From NCBI RefSeq assembly GCF_014836495.1, contig NZ_JACSQT010000002.1:434001-498000 (forward strand): a DNA stretch of 64,000 bases. The letters are read 5' to 3'. The stretch comes from Cytobacillus stercorigallinarum (GTDB lineage Bacteria; Bacillota; Bacilli; Bacillales; Cytobacillaceae). Positions within the stretch are counted from its first letter, which is position 1, and each line of letters opens with the position of its first letter. Position numbers and translations under genes: made by a program. Below the pieces are notes generated by a model, which was not told the DNA's origin, made no database searches, and saw nothing but the letters and a program-made list of their open reading frames with translations. Shown here piece after piece: positions 50,201 through 59,757 of the stretch.

Positions 50201-50825
50201 CTTGCATCTTCAACGGTTCAACTTGGGTCTCTAATTCGTGCAGAATATCATTTACCCTATTAAGATTATCTTTCGTTTCAGTTAGTTTGACTTCTGCCTT
50301 CTTTTTACGTGTTTTATATTTTAAAACGCCTGCAGCCTCTTCAAAAATTGTTCTTCTTTCTTCTGGCTTACTATTAAGAATCTCCTCTACTCTGCCTTGG
50401 CTAATAATCGAAAATGCTTCTCTTCCTAGCCCCGAATCCATAAACAAATCAACAATATCCTTTAATCTACAAGGCTGTTTGTTAATTAAATATTCACTAT
50501 CTCCCGAACGAAAAACTCTTCTTGTTACACTAACTTCACTGTATTCTAGTGGTAAAAATTGATCATGGTTATCTAGCGTTAATGTGACTTCTGCATAGTT
50601 TAAAGGTTTGCGCGTGTCACTTCCTGCAAAAATAACATCACCCATTTTCACGCCACGTAACGATTTAGCTGATTGTTCCCCTAATACCCAACGGATGGCA
50701 TCAGTAATATTACTTTTACCACTTCCATTAGGGCCAACAACTGCAGTTACACCAGTAACAAAATCAACTGTTACTCGTTCAGCAAAAGATTTAAAACCGA
50801 CGATATCGAGTTGCTTTAAAAACAA
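47259..50825 (-). CDS. smc: Chromosome-partition ATPase Smc
   Basis: Smc is the condensin ATPase, acting with ScpA/ScpB. The N-terminal head has GPNGSGKSNITDAIRW near residue 32. Coiled coil 1 spans about 170 to 500; the hinge (about 515 to 665) contains SYGRATFLPLDVLKK and NPGGSMTGGA; coiled coil 2 about 670 to 1020. The C-terminal head has NLLSGGERALTAIALLF and ILDEVEAALDEANV. 1188 aa. The start is TTG at 50825, eight bases after GGGAGGAG. Confidence 0.97.
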   Translation of the reverse strand: MFLKQLDIVGFKSFAERVTVDFVTGVTAVVGPNGSGKSNITDAIRWVLGEQSAKSLRGVKMGDVIFAGSDTRKPLNYAEVTLTLDNHDQFLPLEYSEVSVTRRVFRSGDSEYLINKQPCRLKDIVDLFMDSGLGREAFSIISQGRVEEILNSKPEERRTIFEEAAGVLKYKTRKKKAEVKLTETKDNLNRVNDILHELETQVEPLKMQASIAKDYLQQKEELEQFEVGLTVYEIEDLHKKWEQHSNDFDQQQQQEMALSTEVQMKEAKIADVRDRTVALDESVNELQEVLLHASEALEKLEGRKEVLKERKKNASQNKEQLQKSKEELTLRVEELKKIKREQEQSTLTLKSDAATYEKHLAEKLEQLKLYSVDIDEQIENLKSEYIDLLNTEAAAKNEQQMLQKQLTQQATREEKLIGDNSRYIEEREALLERKAELLHDHDAIKTQLDNHIHQYRQKQKEYEVLQQTYEKDEKKYYQAIQFLQQAQSRKEMLEELKEDYSGFFQGVKEVLKERNNRLSGIEGAVAELIEVPKEYQTAMEVALGAAMQHIVVQTESDGRKAIQYLKSQSYGRATFLPLDVLKKKSLNEAQLKIVKEHEAYIGTAASLLQYDSKYASAIESLLGNVIIASDLKGANTLAKLLGYRVRIVTLDGDIVNPGGSMTGGAVKQNKSSILSRKNELDDLNDKITHMDLQTKELEARVKKMKQQFKDAEHLLETLKQKGEQLREQEQSRLSLLKDLEYEEKRVNDRLSLYDLDKAQFVEEKNRFVNREKELTEILRNYAEEIISLDNQIKELTQLKNVQQTSKESLQEEINELKVQFASKSEQLKSAQDRLRSIVSEKADTEEKLQLVIDDLQLLSSEMTNNSSGEQHLEEEAMRKREDKKQTIELIAKRREERFSLQTVLEDIEVELKELKRLHKGRVEGLKDLEVKINRLDVELETRLTHLREEYMLSYEAAKESFPLSIDVEDARKKVKLIKLAIDELGTVNLGAIDEYERVSERYEFLLEQQNDLLAAKDTLFQVIDEMDVEMKRRFQETFEGIRFHFESVFQSLFGGGRADLKFTNPEDLLNTGIEIVAQPPGKKLQNLGLLSGGERALTAIALLFSILKVRPVPFCILDEVEAALDEANVHRYAKYLRNYSHETQFIVITHRKGTMEEADVLYGVTMQESGVSKMVSVRLEETKEMAMN

Positions 50826-50870
50826 AATCCTGCTCCTCCCTTACTAAATCTTTTTCATCTTTGTAAAGAT

Positions 50871-51608
50871 TTAGTTCACATGGTTTTTAAGCACTTCTAA
50901 TGCCATTTGTGCTGCATGTTGTTCCGCTTGTTTTTTTGAACGACCTGTACCAGTTCCTAGTTCTTCACCATTAAGGTAAACTGTTGACTCAAACTCACGA
51001 TTATGAGCCGGTCCCTTTTCCTGTAGAATCTTATATTCAATCATTCCCGCTGAATCTCTCTGCACTAATTCTTGTAATTGGCTTTTAAAATCCATCACAT
51101 GAGAAAATGCGCCCGAGTCTATTTTAGGAAATACATATTTTTCTAAGAAGCAAACAACAACATCAATCCCTTGGTCTAAATACAGCGCCCCGATAAAGGC
51201 TTCAAATACATCAGCTAATAGGGCTGGGCGCATTCTTCCCCCCGTCATTTCTTCTCCTTTTCCTAGTAAAACGTATTTACCGAAATCTCTTTCATTAGCA
51301 AATTCTACTAAGGAAGGTTCACATACGACCGCTGCTCTTAATTTTGTTAATTCTCCTTCACTCATCATCGGATACTTAATATAGAGAAATTTGGATACTG
51401 TTAATTCCAATACAGCATCTCCTAAAAATTCGAGTCTTTCATTATCTTCATGAGGCTTTCTTCGATGCTCATTCACATATGAAGAATGAGTAAAAGCTTG
51501 TCTTAATAATTTTTCGTTTTTAAATTCAATTTCTAATACTTGTTGTAATTCTTTAAACTTCTTTTCATCCGCACGTTTTCTTTTCTCTTTTTCTTTATAA
51601 TTACGCAT
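50871..51608 (-). CDS. rnc: Ribonuclease III
   Basis: RNase III cleaves double-stranded RNA in rRNA and mRNA processing. The signature [14 protein letters not shown] is near residue 56 and the second acidic site in [16 protein letters not shown] near 125. The dsRNA-binding domain covers about 170 to 243, with [21 protein letters not shown] at 51608 (MRNYKEK) has AAGGTGG about eight bases upstream; the GTG at 51620 lies inside that signal. About 245 aa. Confidence 0.95.
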   Translation of the reverse strand: MRNYKEKEKRKRADEKKFKELQQVLEIEFKNEKLLRQAFTHSSYVNEHRRKPHEDNERLEFLGDAVLELTVSKFLYIKYPMMSEGELTKLRAAVVCEPSLVEFANERDFGKYVLLGKGEEMTGGRMRPALLADVFEAFIGALYLDQGIDVVVCFLEKYVFPKIDSGAFSHVMDFKSQLQELVQRDSAGMIEYKILQEKGPAHNREFESTVYLNGEELGTGTGRSKKQAEQHAAQMALEVLKNHVN

Positions 51609-51844
51609 TTTAACAGCCACCTTGTACCTTTAAATAAATTTATCCAAAAATGGTGATAACCACATACATTGTCTACCATTATTAAACGTGGTTCCCCTTT
51701 TACTGATGACAAATCTTATCTTTTTTTATATACATTATTCTCTCTTAGTTTAAGCAATTTTACATAAAAACACAAAGAAACTTGGCAGAAAGAATTCTTA
51801 ACCAAGTTTAAAGCGCTAATGAAGGTTAATCTGGATGTACTTAC

Positions 51845-51886
51845 TGTCCGTCACTACCTGAAAACTCCCAAGTCACGGCGGACAAT
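51845..51886. repeat. Candidate small inverted-repeat element
   Basis: The sequence opens TGTCCGTCACTACC and closes GTCACGGCGGACA, giving terminal 6-bp inverted repeats and a GTCAC inner echo. It is richer in G+C than the surrounding gap. Whether it recurs elsewhere in the genome cannot be seen from this window. Confidence 0.35.
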
Positions 51887-51936
51887 AAGCACAAAAGTAA
51901 CATCTGACTCATTAACTGCTATTTATATAGAAAGAT

Positions 51937-51960
51937 TGAGTGAGGGATATCCCTCACTCA
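51937..51960 (-). terminator. Terminator after acpP
   Basis: A perfect 24-base palindrome (TGAGTGAGGGAT and its complement) forming a 10-bp stem with loop ATAT, 14 bases after the acpP stop. The minus-strand tail is ATCTTTCTAT. Confidence 0.7.
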
Positions 51961-51974
51961 TACTTATCCAACGA

Positions 51975-52208
51975 TTAGTTTTTTGCTTTTATGTAATTTA
52001 CAGCGTCACCCACTGTTACAATTTTTTCAGCATCATCGTCAGAGATTTCCATATCAAACTCATCTTCTAATTCCATTACTAGTTCAACAACATCTAGGGA
52101 ATCAGCACCAAGATCATCTTTGAAAGACGCTTCTTCTTTTACTTCTGCCTCATCAACACCAAGACGATCAACAACGATTTTTGTTACACGTTCTAATACT
52201 TCTGCCAT
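51975..52208 (-). CDS. acpP: Acyl carrier protein
   Basis: ACP carries growing acyl chains on a phosphopantetheine arm. The 77-aa acidic protein has the attachment site Ser37 in [29 protein letters not shown] precedes the ATG. Last gene of the fapR-plsX-fabD-fabG-acpP cluster; the 130-base gap from fabG may hold an extra promoter but none is clear. Confidence 0.97.
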   Translation of the reverse strand: MAEVLERVTKIVVDRLGVDEAEVKEEASFKDDLGADSLDVVELVMELEDEFDMEISDDDAEKIVTVGDAVNYIKAKN

Positions 52209-52338
52209 GCTTGTTCACCTCCCCTCAAGATATTATAGATGAAAGTTAATAAATACGAAAGATGTTTTTCGCAAATGCAACAATCACGTCGTCTTATCTC
52301 TCTCATTTTTATGTAAACCCTTTGAAAGGATCTACTAA

Positions 52339-53082
52339 TTACATATACATACCGCCATCAACATGCAAAGTTTGACCAGTCATATACTTACTATCTTCAG
52401 AAGCAAGGAAGTTAACTACTTTTGCAATATCTTTTGGCTCGCCGAATGTTGCCAGTGGAATATTAGCGAGCATTTGCTCTTTAATTTCCGCATTTAATTC
52501 ATCGGTCATTTCTGTCGTAATAAACCCAGGTGCAATCGCATTAACCGTAATGCCTCTCGATGCTAATTCTTTTGCTGTTGTTTTAGTTAAGCCGATAACA
52601 CCGGATTTAGCAGCAACATAATTTGCTTGTCCTGGATTTCCAGTTGTGCCAACAATGGAAGAAATATTAATAATGCGTCCGCTCCGCTGTTTCATCATTT
52701 GTCTTGATACAGCCTTGGTGCACAAAAATACCCCTTTAAGATTGGTATTAATGACAGCGTCCCATTCATCTTCCTTCATTCTCATCAATAGGTTATCCTT
52801 CGTAATACCTGCATTATTCACTAAAATATCAATACGCCCAAAATGGTCGATGACTGTTTTAATCATATTTGAAACCGATTCACTATTAGAGACATCACAC
52901 TGAACAGCAAATGCTTCCGACCCTAACGATTTAATTTCATCAACTACTTCGTTGGCTTTCGCCTCACTACCCGCATAATTGACAGCTACTTTTGCCCCTT
53001 CTCTGGCAAGCTCTAAAGCTATTTCCCTACCAATCCCTCTAGAAGCACCTGTTACAATGGCAATTTTACTTGATAACTTCAT
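52339..53082 (-). CDS. fabG: 3-oxoacyl-ACP reductase FabG
   Basis: FabG reduces beta-ketoacyl-ACP with NADPH. SDR motifs are TGASRGIG at 11 to 18, NNAG at 89 to 92 and catalytic Ser142, Tyr155 and Lys159 in ISSIVG and NYVAAKSG. 247 aa. The ATG overlaps the fabD stop by four bases. Confidence 0.97.
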   Translation of the reverse strand: MKLSSKIAIVTGASRGIGREIALELAREGAKVAVNYAGSEAKANEVVDEIKSLGSEAFAVQCDVSNSESVSNMIKTVIDHFGRIDILVNNAGITKDNLLMRMKEDEWDAVINTNLKGVFLCTKAVSRQMMKQRSGRIINISSIVGTTGNPGQANYVAAKSGVIGLTKTTAKELASRGITVNAIAPGFITTEMTDELNAEIKEQMLANIPLATFGEPKDIAKVVNFLASEDSKYMTGQTLHVDGGMYM

Positions 53083-54026
53083 TTTGCTGCCTCCTTTATG
53101 GCTTCAATGGTTGACTCAATGGACTTACTATCAGAGATAGCATAAAGCTGAACATTGCGGTCTACCTTTTTGACAAGACCTGATAAAACCTTTCCAGGTC
53201 CAATTTCAATAAAGGTATCTACACCTAAAGCAAGAAGCTTCCTCACAGAATCCTCCCAAAGAACAGGTGAATATAATTGTTGCAATAGCTTTTCTTTAAT
53301 TTCTCCAGACGCAGTTATTGGTGTTGCTGAGACATTCGCAATCACTGGCACACTGGCATCCTGTAATTTGATTTCATCTAATACGCTTAAGAGGCGATCA
53401 GCTGCTGGTCTCATCAGTTGTGAATGGAATGGACCGCTTACTTCTAATGGTAATACTCTTTTCGCACCGGCTGTTTTCGCTTCTACGCCAGCTAGTTCTA
53501 CACCTTGTTTTGTACCGGAAATGACAATTTGTCCAGGTGAATTCAAATTGGCTAATTGTACGGAATGGCCAGATTCCGTAATCTTAGCGGTAATTGCTTG
53601 CAGTGCTTCTCTTTCCATCCCAAGAACTGCGGCCATTGTCCCTTCACCATTAGGAACAGCATCTTCCATAAATTCACCACGTTTATGAACAGCATAAACA
53701 CCGTCAGTAAAAGAAATGGCTCCTGCTGCAACAAGTGCTGAATATTCTCCTAAACTATGACCGGCAACATAATCTGCTGTAATGCCCGATTGTTTGAATG
53801 CTTCTAAAACCGCCATACTTGTTGTTAACAATGCCGGTTGAGCATTCATCGTTTGCGTCAACTTTTCTTGTGGGCCTTCGAAAATAAGTTGTGAAAGAGG
53901 GTATCCTAATCGTTCATCAGCTTGTTTAAATAAGTTTAAAACGTTCTCATTTTCATCAGCTAGTGATTTCCCCATTCCAACAGTTTGTGAACCTTGTCCT
54001 GGAAAAACAAATGCAATTTTCCCCAT
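53079..54026 (-). CDS. fabD: Malonyl-CoA:ACP transacylase FabD
   Basis: FabD moves malonyl groups from CoA to ACP. It starts [19 protein letters not shown], with the nucleophile in [11 protein letters not shown] (near Ser91), the substrate Arg region in VHKRGEFME and His in SGPFHSQLM (near 200). 315 aa. Lies 15 bases after plsX. Confidence 0.96.
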   Translation of the reverse strand: MGKIAFVFPGQGSQTVGMGKSLADENENVLNLFKQADERLGYPLSQLIFEGPQEKLTQTMNAQPALLTTSMAVLEAFKQSGITADYVAGHSLGEYSALVAAGAISFTDGVYAVHKRGEFMEDAVPNGEGTMAAVLGMEREALQAITAKITESGHSVQLANLNSPGQIVISGTKQGVELAGVEAKTAGAKRVLPLEVSGPFHSQLMRPAADRLLSVLDEIKLQDASVPVIANVSATPITASGEIKEKLLQQLYSPVLWEDSVRKLLALGVDTFIEIGPGKVLSGLVKKVDRNVQLYAISDSKSIESTIEAIKEAAK

Positions 54027-54041
54027 ATTATCTGCCTCCCA

Positions 54042-55031
54042 TTATGATTGAATTTCAAGCGCCGCTTTAACTTTTTCAGCTACTTCATGCTCTACCATAA
54101 TTCTAGTCTGCTTTACAGCACTGTACAAAGCATTGCGATCAGACGATCCATGCGCTTTAATAACTGGAGCCTTTAGACCAAACAATGCTGCTCCACCGTA
54201 TTCCGAGTAGTCCATTTTCCCTTTCAACTCTTTTAAATCCGGCTTCAATACTGCTGCAGCTAGTTTCGATTTCATATTGCTTGTCATTGCCGCTTTCAGC
54301 ATTTTAAACAGACTCATGGCTGTCCCTTCAATAGTCTTTAATACCATATTGCCAGTAAAGCCATCGGTCACTACCACATCTGCTACGCCATTTAATAAAT
54401 CACGCGCTTCGACATTTCCAATAAAGTTGATATCAGCTTGTTGCAAACTAGTAAAAGTACCCTTTGTTAGTTCGGTTCCTTTTTTCTCCTCTGTACCAAT
54501 ATTCAACAAACCAACTCTAGGGTTCTTAATTCCTCGTACCTTCTCTGCATAAATCGACCCCATCAAGGCATACTGCGTTAAATGCTCAGGTTTCGCATCG
54601 ACATTTGCTCCTACATCTAAAAGTAAGAAACCTTCTCCTCCTACGGTTGGTAAAGTAGGGGCTAATGCTGGTCTTTCAATTCCGTCAATTCTCCCAACTA
54701 CAAATAATCCAGCAGCCATTAACGCTCCAGTATTACCTGCAGATATACATGCATCAGCCTTGCCATCTGCAACAAGTTGTGCTGCTAATACCATTGATGC
54801 TTGTTTTTTTCTTCTAACTGCGCGAACAGGTTCATCTGTGCCCAAAATCATTTCATCCGTATGAAGCACTTGTATTCTATCATCATTTGATGTTAAATAT
54901 TTTCTAATCTCATCTTCATTACCTACTAAAGTAATTTCAATATCATCGAAGTCTAACGCGGCCTTCATCGCACCATGAACAATTTCCTCTGGTGCATTGT
55001 CACCACCCATTGCATCTATTGCAATTTTCAC
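54042..55031 (-). CDS. plsX: Phosphate acyltransferase PlsX
   Basis: PlsX makes acyl-phosphate from acyl-ACP, linking fatty-acid and phospholipid synthesis. It begins [18 protein letters not shown], with [12 protein letters not shown] near residue 97 and [17 protein letters not shown] near 218. 329 aa. In the FapR regulon of relatives. Confidence 0.96.
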   Translation of the reverse strand: MKIAIDAMGGDNAPEEIVHGAMKAALDFDDIEITLVGNEDEIRKYLTSNDDRIQVLHTDEMILGTDEPVRAVRRKKQASMVLAAQLVADGKADACISAGNTGALMAAGLFVVGRIDGIERPALAPTLPTVGGEGFLLLDVGANVDAKPEHLTQYALMGSIYAEKVRGIKNPRVGLLNIGTEEKKGTELTKGTFTSLQQADINFIGNVEARDLLNGVADVVVTDGFTGNMVLKTIEGTAMSLFKMLKAAMTSNMKSKLAAAVLKPDLKELKGKMDYSEYGGAALFGLKAPVIKAHGSSDRNALYSAVKQTRIMVEHEVAEKVKAALEIQS

Positions 55032-55063
55032 ATCTATTCATCCTTTAATTTCATTTAATATTT

Positions 55064-55621
55064 TTATTGATGGGAGCGATACATATCAAACTCACCTTTA
55101 AAAACACATTCATTATGTACGGTACTTATAACCTCTATCTTTGTCCGATCGTTATCAATACTTATCACTTTCGCTTTACAAACTACTCGTTCTCCTTCCT
55201 TTACCGAGCGTGTAAAATGAATATTTGCCTTCGCTGTTAAGGCAAGGTCATCATTAATAACCGCAACCGCTAAAGAATTTGCTTGAGCAAATAAGTGATG
55301 TCCACGCGCAATTTGATTTCGTTTAAAGACGTGCTCCTCTTTGACATCGAATATAGAAATAGCTACGTCATCTAACACGATATCAATGATTTCCCCTATT
55401 ACTTCATCAATAGGGAGCGCGACAACCTCGTCTTCAAAGTTTTTTTCAGCGACCGTTTTTATTCTTTCTCTCAATTCAGGAATTGAGAGTTCTAACCGAT
55501 CAAGCCTAATCGTCTGCACACTGACAGAAAACTTATCGGCTAAATCTTCATCCGTGATGAAAGGATTCCCTTTTATCGTTTCAACTAATAATGATTGTCG
55601 TTGCTTTTTGTTTCTTTTCAT
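55064..55621 (-). CDS. fapR: Lipid-synthesis repressor FapR
   Basis: FapR represses fatty-acid and phospholipid genes and is released by malonyl-CoA. An N-terminal DeoR-type HTH (about residues 8 to 45, [23 protein letters not shown]) is joined to a hotdog thioesterase-like ligand domain (about 75 to 183, with [15 protein letters not shown]). 185 aa. The binding site before the ATG is weak. A FapR operator sits upstream, consistent with autoregulation. Confidence 0.95.
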   Translation of the reverse strand: MKRNKKQRQSLLVETIKGNPFITDEDLADKFSVSVQTIRLDRLELSIPELRERIKTVAEKNFEDEVVALPIDEVIGEIIDIVLDDVAISIFDVKEEHVFKRNQIARGHHLFAQANSLAVAVINDDLALTAKANIHFTRSVKEGERVVCKAKVISIDNDRTKIEVISTVHNECVFKGEFDMYRSHQ

Positions 55622-55644
55622 TTTTTATACACCGTCCAAGAAAT

Positions 55645-55694
55645 TTAAGACTAGGTACTAATAGTAGTATATAATTATAGCTATTATATTGCAA
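55645..55694 (-). promoter_or_regulatory. fapR promoter with FapR operator
   Basis: Minus strand -35 TTGCAA (55689 to 55694), 17-base spacer, -10 TATACT (55666 to 55671). Just downstream lies ATTAGTACCTAGTCTTAA (55645 to 55662), a match to the FapR box known from Bacillus as I recall it. Binding here would block transcription initiation. Confidence 0.85.
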
Positions 55695-55850
55695 GAAGTA
55701 ATTATTGCTACTATCGACCTTTAGATGCCTTAAGCATACTAGCGAGCATTTAGGAATTGTTTCTTTTAGTAGCTAATAACTTCATTTATCCACCGTAATA
55801 AATGGAGAGCTGCACCTAGAGGGAATATCTCCTTTTCATCGCTCTTAATA

Positions 55851-57890
55851 TTAATCTAACTTCTCACCTTCAAGCACACCATGATCCCTTAAGTAATCTC
55901 TTAACATTTGATATTCTGCATCATACCAAAAGCTCTCTGTTTGAATTAATTGCGTAGCATCGTTCCTTGCCACTTCAAGCGCACGGTAATCATGTACCAT
56001 ATCAGCTACCTTGAATTCAGGAAGCCCACTTTGCTTGCGACCAAAAAAATCACCTGGACCACGTAATTCTAAGTCCTTCTCACTTAAAACAAACCCATCA
56101 TTCGTTTCTGTCATAATTCGCATTCTTTCTTTCCCAACTTCTGATTTAGGATCTGCTAGTAATATACAAAAGGACTGTTTATCTCCCCTACCAACTCGTC
56201 CTCTTAACTGATGAAGCGTTGCTAACCCAAAGCGATCGGCATCGTAGATGAGCATCATTGTGGCATTCGGTACATTTACACCTACTTCAACTACAGTTGT
56301 AGATACTAGTACTTGCGTCTGATTGTCACTGAACTTCTTCATCACATCATCTTTCTCATTAGGATGTAGACGCCCGTGCATTAAACCAACCTTATATCTA
56401 TCTTGAAAATATTGCATAAGAATAGCATGGACATCAATTGCATTTTGGACATCAAGTTTTTCTGATTCTTCGATGAGTGGGCAAATCACATAAGCTTGCT
56501 GTCCTCCACGTAATTCTTTCTCCATAAAACCTAATACCCTTTCTAGCATATCAAGTTTTGCCCAATACGTTTCTATTACTTTTCTACCTGCAGGCATTTC
56601 ATCGATTATGGATACATCCATTTCACCAAATGCAGTAATAGCCAAAGTTCTCGGAATAGGGGTCGCAGTCATAAATAATACGTTAGGGTTTTCACCCTTT
56701 TGCCTTAATACACGACGCTGCTCAACACCAAAGCGATGTTGTTCATCTGTAATTACAAGCCCTAATCTTTTAAAAACAACTTCCGTTTGAATAAGGGCAT
56801 GTGTACCAATAACAATATCGATGTTGCCTGCTTCTAATTCTGCAAGTAGTTCTTTTCTCTTTTTCCCCTTTACTGAACTTGTTAATGTTTCAATCCGTAT
56901 TGGATAATCCGCAAACATCTTAGCCATTGATTCCGCATGTTGTTCAGCTAAGATCTCTGTCGGCACCATTAATGCACCTTGATATCCCGCACTATTAGCA
57001 GCAAATAGCATAATAGCAGCGACTGCTGTTTTACCTGATCCAACATCACCTTGAAGCAATCGATTCATACGATAATTAGATTTCATATCATAGAGAATTT
57101 CATTAACAACTCTTTTTTGTGCACCCGTCAGTTCAAAAGGAAGTGTATCAATAAATGACTTTAATCGTTGTAAATGATAATCAATGTTTACCCCTGCACT
57201 ACTTTCTCTTTCTATTTTTCGTAAAGCTTGGATTTTTAATTGAAAATAAAAGAACTCTTCATACACTAATCTTCTTCTTGCTTGCTTTAGCATTTCCGGG
57301 GTATCAGGATAATGTAATGTTCGAATCGCTTTTTCACGCGCCATCAAGCGGTAAGCCCCTATGTATTCTGAAGGTAGTGTTTCTACTATATCGTGTCCGT
57401 ATTGATCAAGTGCTTGCTTAATATAGCGACGTAAAGACTTTACAGTGACTTTCCCTTTAACAGCATAAACAGGTTCAAATGCATTCGTTTGCGTAACCTC
57501 ACCTTTTGTAAGTTTACCTAAAGTAATCGTTTGGCGATGTTGGTCCCATTTTCCCGTAATCGTAACTGTATCATTTAATTCTATTTGCTTTTTTAAATAA
57601 GGTTGATTAAACGCAATTACTTGTATGAGATAGCGGTCGACCAATACTCGAAATGTTAAGCGAGAACGTTTACGTCCATAAAAACTAAGAGTGGGCTCTG
57701 AATGGACTTTCCCCTCAACTGTAACGCGTTCTTCATGTTTGATTTCACTTAAATCTTTTAGACGATAGTCTTCATAACGAAAAGGCAAGTATTCAATCAA
57801 GTCGCCTATAGTGATGATTCCCATCTCTTTAAGATTATCTGCAGCAGATTGACCCAATCCTTTTATATGATCTACTTTGTCACTTAACAT
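55851..57890 (-). CDS. recG: ATP-dependent DNA helicase RecG
   Basis: RecG remodels stalled forks and Holliday junctions. The N-terminal OB/wedge domain (about residues 1 to 150) is followed by helicase motifs: LLQGDVGSGKTAVAA near 282, VITDEQHRFG near 380, FMTATPIPRT near 408 and QLRGRVGRGDKQSFC near 565. 679 aa. AAAAGGAGGGTCAAGC precedes the ATG. A 7-bp AT-rich hairpin lies about 40 bases after its stop. Confidence 0.96.
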   Translation of the reverse strand: MLSDKVDHIKGLGQSAADNLKEMGIITIGDLIEYLPFRYEDYRLKDLSEIKHEERVTVEGKVHSEPTLSFYGRKRSRLTFRVLVDRYLIQVIAFNQPYLKKQIELNDTVTITGKWDQHRQTITLGKLTKGEVTQTNAFEPVYAVKGKVTVKSLRRYIKQALDQYGHDIVETLPSEYIGAYRLMAREKAIRTLHYPDTPEMLKQARRRLVYEEFFYFQLKIQALRKIERESSAGVNIDYHLQRLKSFIDTLPFELTGAQKRVVNEILYDMKSNYRMNRLLQGDVGSGKTAVAAIMLFAANSAGYQGALMVPTEILAEQHAESMAKMFADYPIRIETLTSSVKGKKRKELLAELEAGNIDIVIGTHALIQTEVVFKRLGLVITDEQHRFGVEQRRVLRQKGENPNVLFMTATPIPRTLAITAFGEMDVSIIDEMPAGRKVIETYWAKLDMLERVLGFMEKELRGGQQAYVICPLIEESEKLDVQNAIDVHAILMQYFQDRYKVGLMHGRLHPNEKDDVMKKFSDNQTQVLVSTTVVEVGVNVPNATMMLIYDADRFGLATLHQLRGRVGRGDKQSFCILLADPKSEVGKERMRIMTETNDGFVLSEKDLELRGPGDFFGRKQSGLPEFKVADMVHDYRALEVARNDATQLIQTESFWYDAEYQMLRDYLRDHGVLEGEKLD

Positions 57891-57939
57891 GCTTGACCCT
57901 CCTTTTCAAACAGACTTTCGTTTCGGGAAATAAAGAAAA

Positions 57940-57957
57940 CTCGCCCTTTTTGGCGAG
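57940..57957 (-). terminator. Terminator upstream of recG (second of two)
   Basis: 6-bp GC-rich stem CTCGCC / GGCGAG with a 6-base loop, followed on the minus strand by TTTTCTTTATTT. Confidence 0.6.
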
Positions 57958-58004
57958 CACTAAATAGGCGAAGAAAGAGGCATCGTTTTAAAAACCATAT
58001 GATT

Positions 58005-58043
58005 AAAAAAGGCCACGGGAGTGTAAAGAAGCTACCCATGGCC
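58005..58043 (-). terminator. Terminator after yloV
   Basis: Stem GGCCATGGG / CCCGTGGCC (58035 to 58043 with 58011 to 58019, one G-U pair), then TTTTTT on the minus strand, shortly after the yloV stop. Confidence 0.75.
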
Positions 58044-58055
58044 ATTCTCTTCTAT

Positions 58056-59741
58056 TTATTCTACCGAGAAGATAAATGCATATAATGGTTGTTTGCCGTC
58101 GTGCACTTCTACTTCGACATCATCATACTTCTCTTCTATATAGTTAAGAATTACTTCTACATCTTCTTTTGAGGCATCTTCACCTTGAATAATTGTGACA
58201 ATTTCTGAATCTTCATCTATCATCTGGTCAATTAAACTTTTAGCAGATTGAAGTTTATCTTTATCTTTAACGATAATTTTGCCTTCTTCAATCCCCATAA
58301 AATCGCCTTTTTCAATCTCAAGACCATCGATACTTGTATCGCGGACTGCAAAAGTGATTTGACCTGTTTTGACATGTGATAATGCTTCAGACATATAATC
58401 CTTATTCTCTGTTAGTTCCATGGATGGATTGAAAGCAAGGAGCGCACTCATTCCTTGAGGAACAGTTTTAGAAGGAACAACAATGGCATCAGTTTCTGAT
58501 ACTTCACATGCCTGTTCAGCAGCCATAATAATATTTTTATTATTTGGTAAGATAATTACTTTCTCTGCATTCACTTCTTCAATAGCTTTTACAATATCCT
58601 CTGTGCTTGGATTCATTGTTTGTCCGCCTTCGATTACTACATGCGCACCAATACTACGGAAGACATCAGCTATTCCACTTCCCATTGAAACAGTGATCAC
58701 TCCGTATTCACGTTTTTCTTGGGGAACTTTAGCGTCATTTTGTGAAGAGGAAGCCTTTTCATCTTCATCAAGAATGTTTGTGTGTTGCAAACGCATATTC
58801 TCAATTTTCATATTTATAAGGTTTCCGTACTTTTGACCATAAGATAAGCAATCACCTGGTTGTTCGGAATGAATATGAACCTTTACGAGGTTTTCATCAG
58901 CAATAACAAGTAAGGAATCACCATATTGACTTAAGTCTTGGCGGAATTTTTCTTCAGAGAACGGATTCTCAGCTAACTTCTCAGATTCAAATCTAACCAT
59001 AAATTCCGTACAGTAACCGAATACAATATCTTCTGTATTCATATGACTCTGAACACTTTTATGATGTTCCGCACTCACAAGCTCTTCCATTTTCTGGATA
59101 GACGCACTAGAATCTGGTAATGCTTCTCCCTTTAATTCTGCTAGAAAGCCTTCATATACAAAGAGGAGACCTTGTCCACCACTATCAACTACTCCTACTT
59201 CTTTTAACACTGGTAGTAGCTCTGGCGTACGCTCAAGAGAAGCTTTAGCTTCATTGACGATTGCTTGCATAATTTTAACAATATCATCTTCTGTTTGTGC
59301 TACTTGTACGGCTTTTTTCCCAGCATCTTTCGCAACAGTTAATATCGTTCCTTCTACAGGTTTCATAACCGCTTTATACGCAGTTTCTACACCCGCTGCA
59401 AATGCAGAAGCAAATTCAAGTCCATTTACACTTTCTTTCTGCTCAATATGCTTTGCGAACCCTCGAAAAAGTTGAGAGAGAATTACGCCAGAGTTACCAC
59501 GAGCGCCCATTAAAAGACCCTTTGAAAGAGCAACTCCCACTTTACCAATATGATTGGTTGTTATATTTTTAACTTCCTTTGCACCAGAAGTCATTGACAA
59601 GTTCATATTTGTTCCCGTATCACCATCAGGAACAGGGAAAACGTTCAATGCGTCTACATAATCTGCATTTGTAGATAAATGATTAGCTCCTTGGATAATC
59701 ATTTTCGCAAATTGTTTTCCTTCTAAAACTTTAATTGACAC
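58056..59741 (-). CDS. yloV: DAK2/DegV-type fatty acid kinase-like protein YloV
   Basis: This family corresponds to FakA, which phosphorylates fatty acids bound to FakB proteins. The N-terminal DhaL (DAK2) domain has ALNVFPVPDGDTGTNMNLSM near residue 31 and GARGNSGVILSQL near 79. A central domain and a C-terminal DegV-like/FakA domain (about 345 to 561) with GSGIADVFRSIGAHVVIEGGQTMNPS (about 355 to 380) follow. 561 aa. The GTG start is eight bases after GAGGAGG. Pairs with yloU. Confidence 0.9.
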   Translation of the reverse strand: MSIKVLEGKQFAKMIIQGANHLSTNADYVDALNVFPVPDGDTGTNMNLSMTSGAKEVKNITTNHIGKVGVALSKGLLMGARGNSGVILSQLFRGFAKHIEQKESVNGLEFASAFAAGVETAYKAVMKPVEGTILTVAKDAGKKAVQVAQTEDDIVKIMQAIVNEAKASLERTPELLPVLKEVGVVDSGGQGLLFVYEGFLAELKGEALPDSSASIQKMEELVSAEHHKSVQSHMNTEDIVFGYCTEFMVRFESEKLAENPFSEEKFRQDLSQYGDSLLVIADENLVKVHIHSEQPGDCLSYGQKYGNLINMKIENMRLQHTNILDEDEKASSSQNDAKVPQEKREYGVITVSMGSGIADVFRSIGAHVVIEGGQTMNPSTEDIVKAIEEVNAEKVIILPNNKNIIMAAEQACEVSETDAIVVPSKTVPQGMSALLAFNPSMELTENKDYMSEALSHVKTGQITFAVRDTSIDGLEIEKGDFMGIEEGKIIVKDKDKLQSAKSLIDQMIDEDSEIVTIIQGEDASKEDVEVILNYIEEKYDDVEVEVHDGKQPLYAFIFSVE

Positions 59742-59757
59742 GAAATTTTCCTCCTCA

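Larger units (their letters stand above)
51609..51974. other. Gap between acpP and rnc with repeat-like element
   Basis: About 366 bases. It holds the acpP terminator (51937 to 51960), then a segment bounded by TGTCCG and CGGACA (about 51845 to 51886) that looks like a small dispersed repeat. A hairpin follows at 51778 to 51809 (AAACTTGG / CCAAGTTT enclosing AAGAATTCTT). No gene is supported. Confidence 0.5.

Noticed and set aside
53155-53688. 177-codon plus-strand frame opposite fabD
   Set aside because: A complete and conserved fabD is on the other strand; the frame has no binding site and looks like an antisense shadow.
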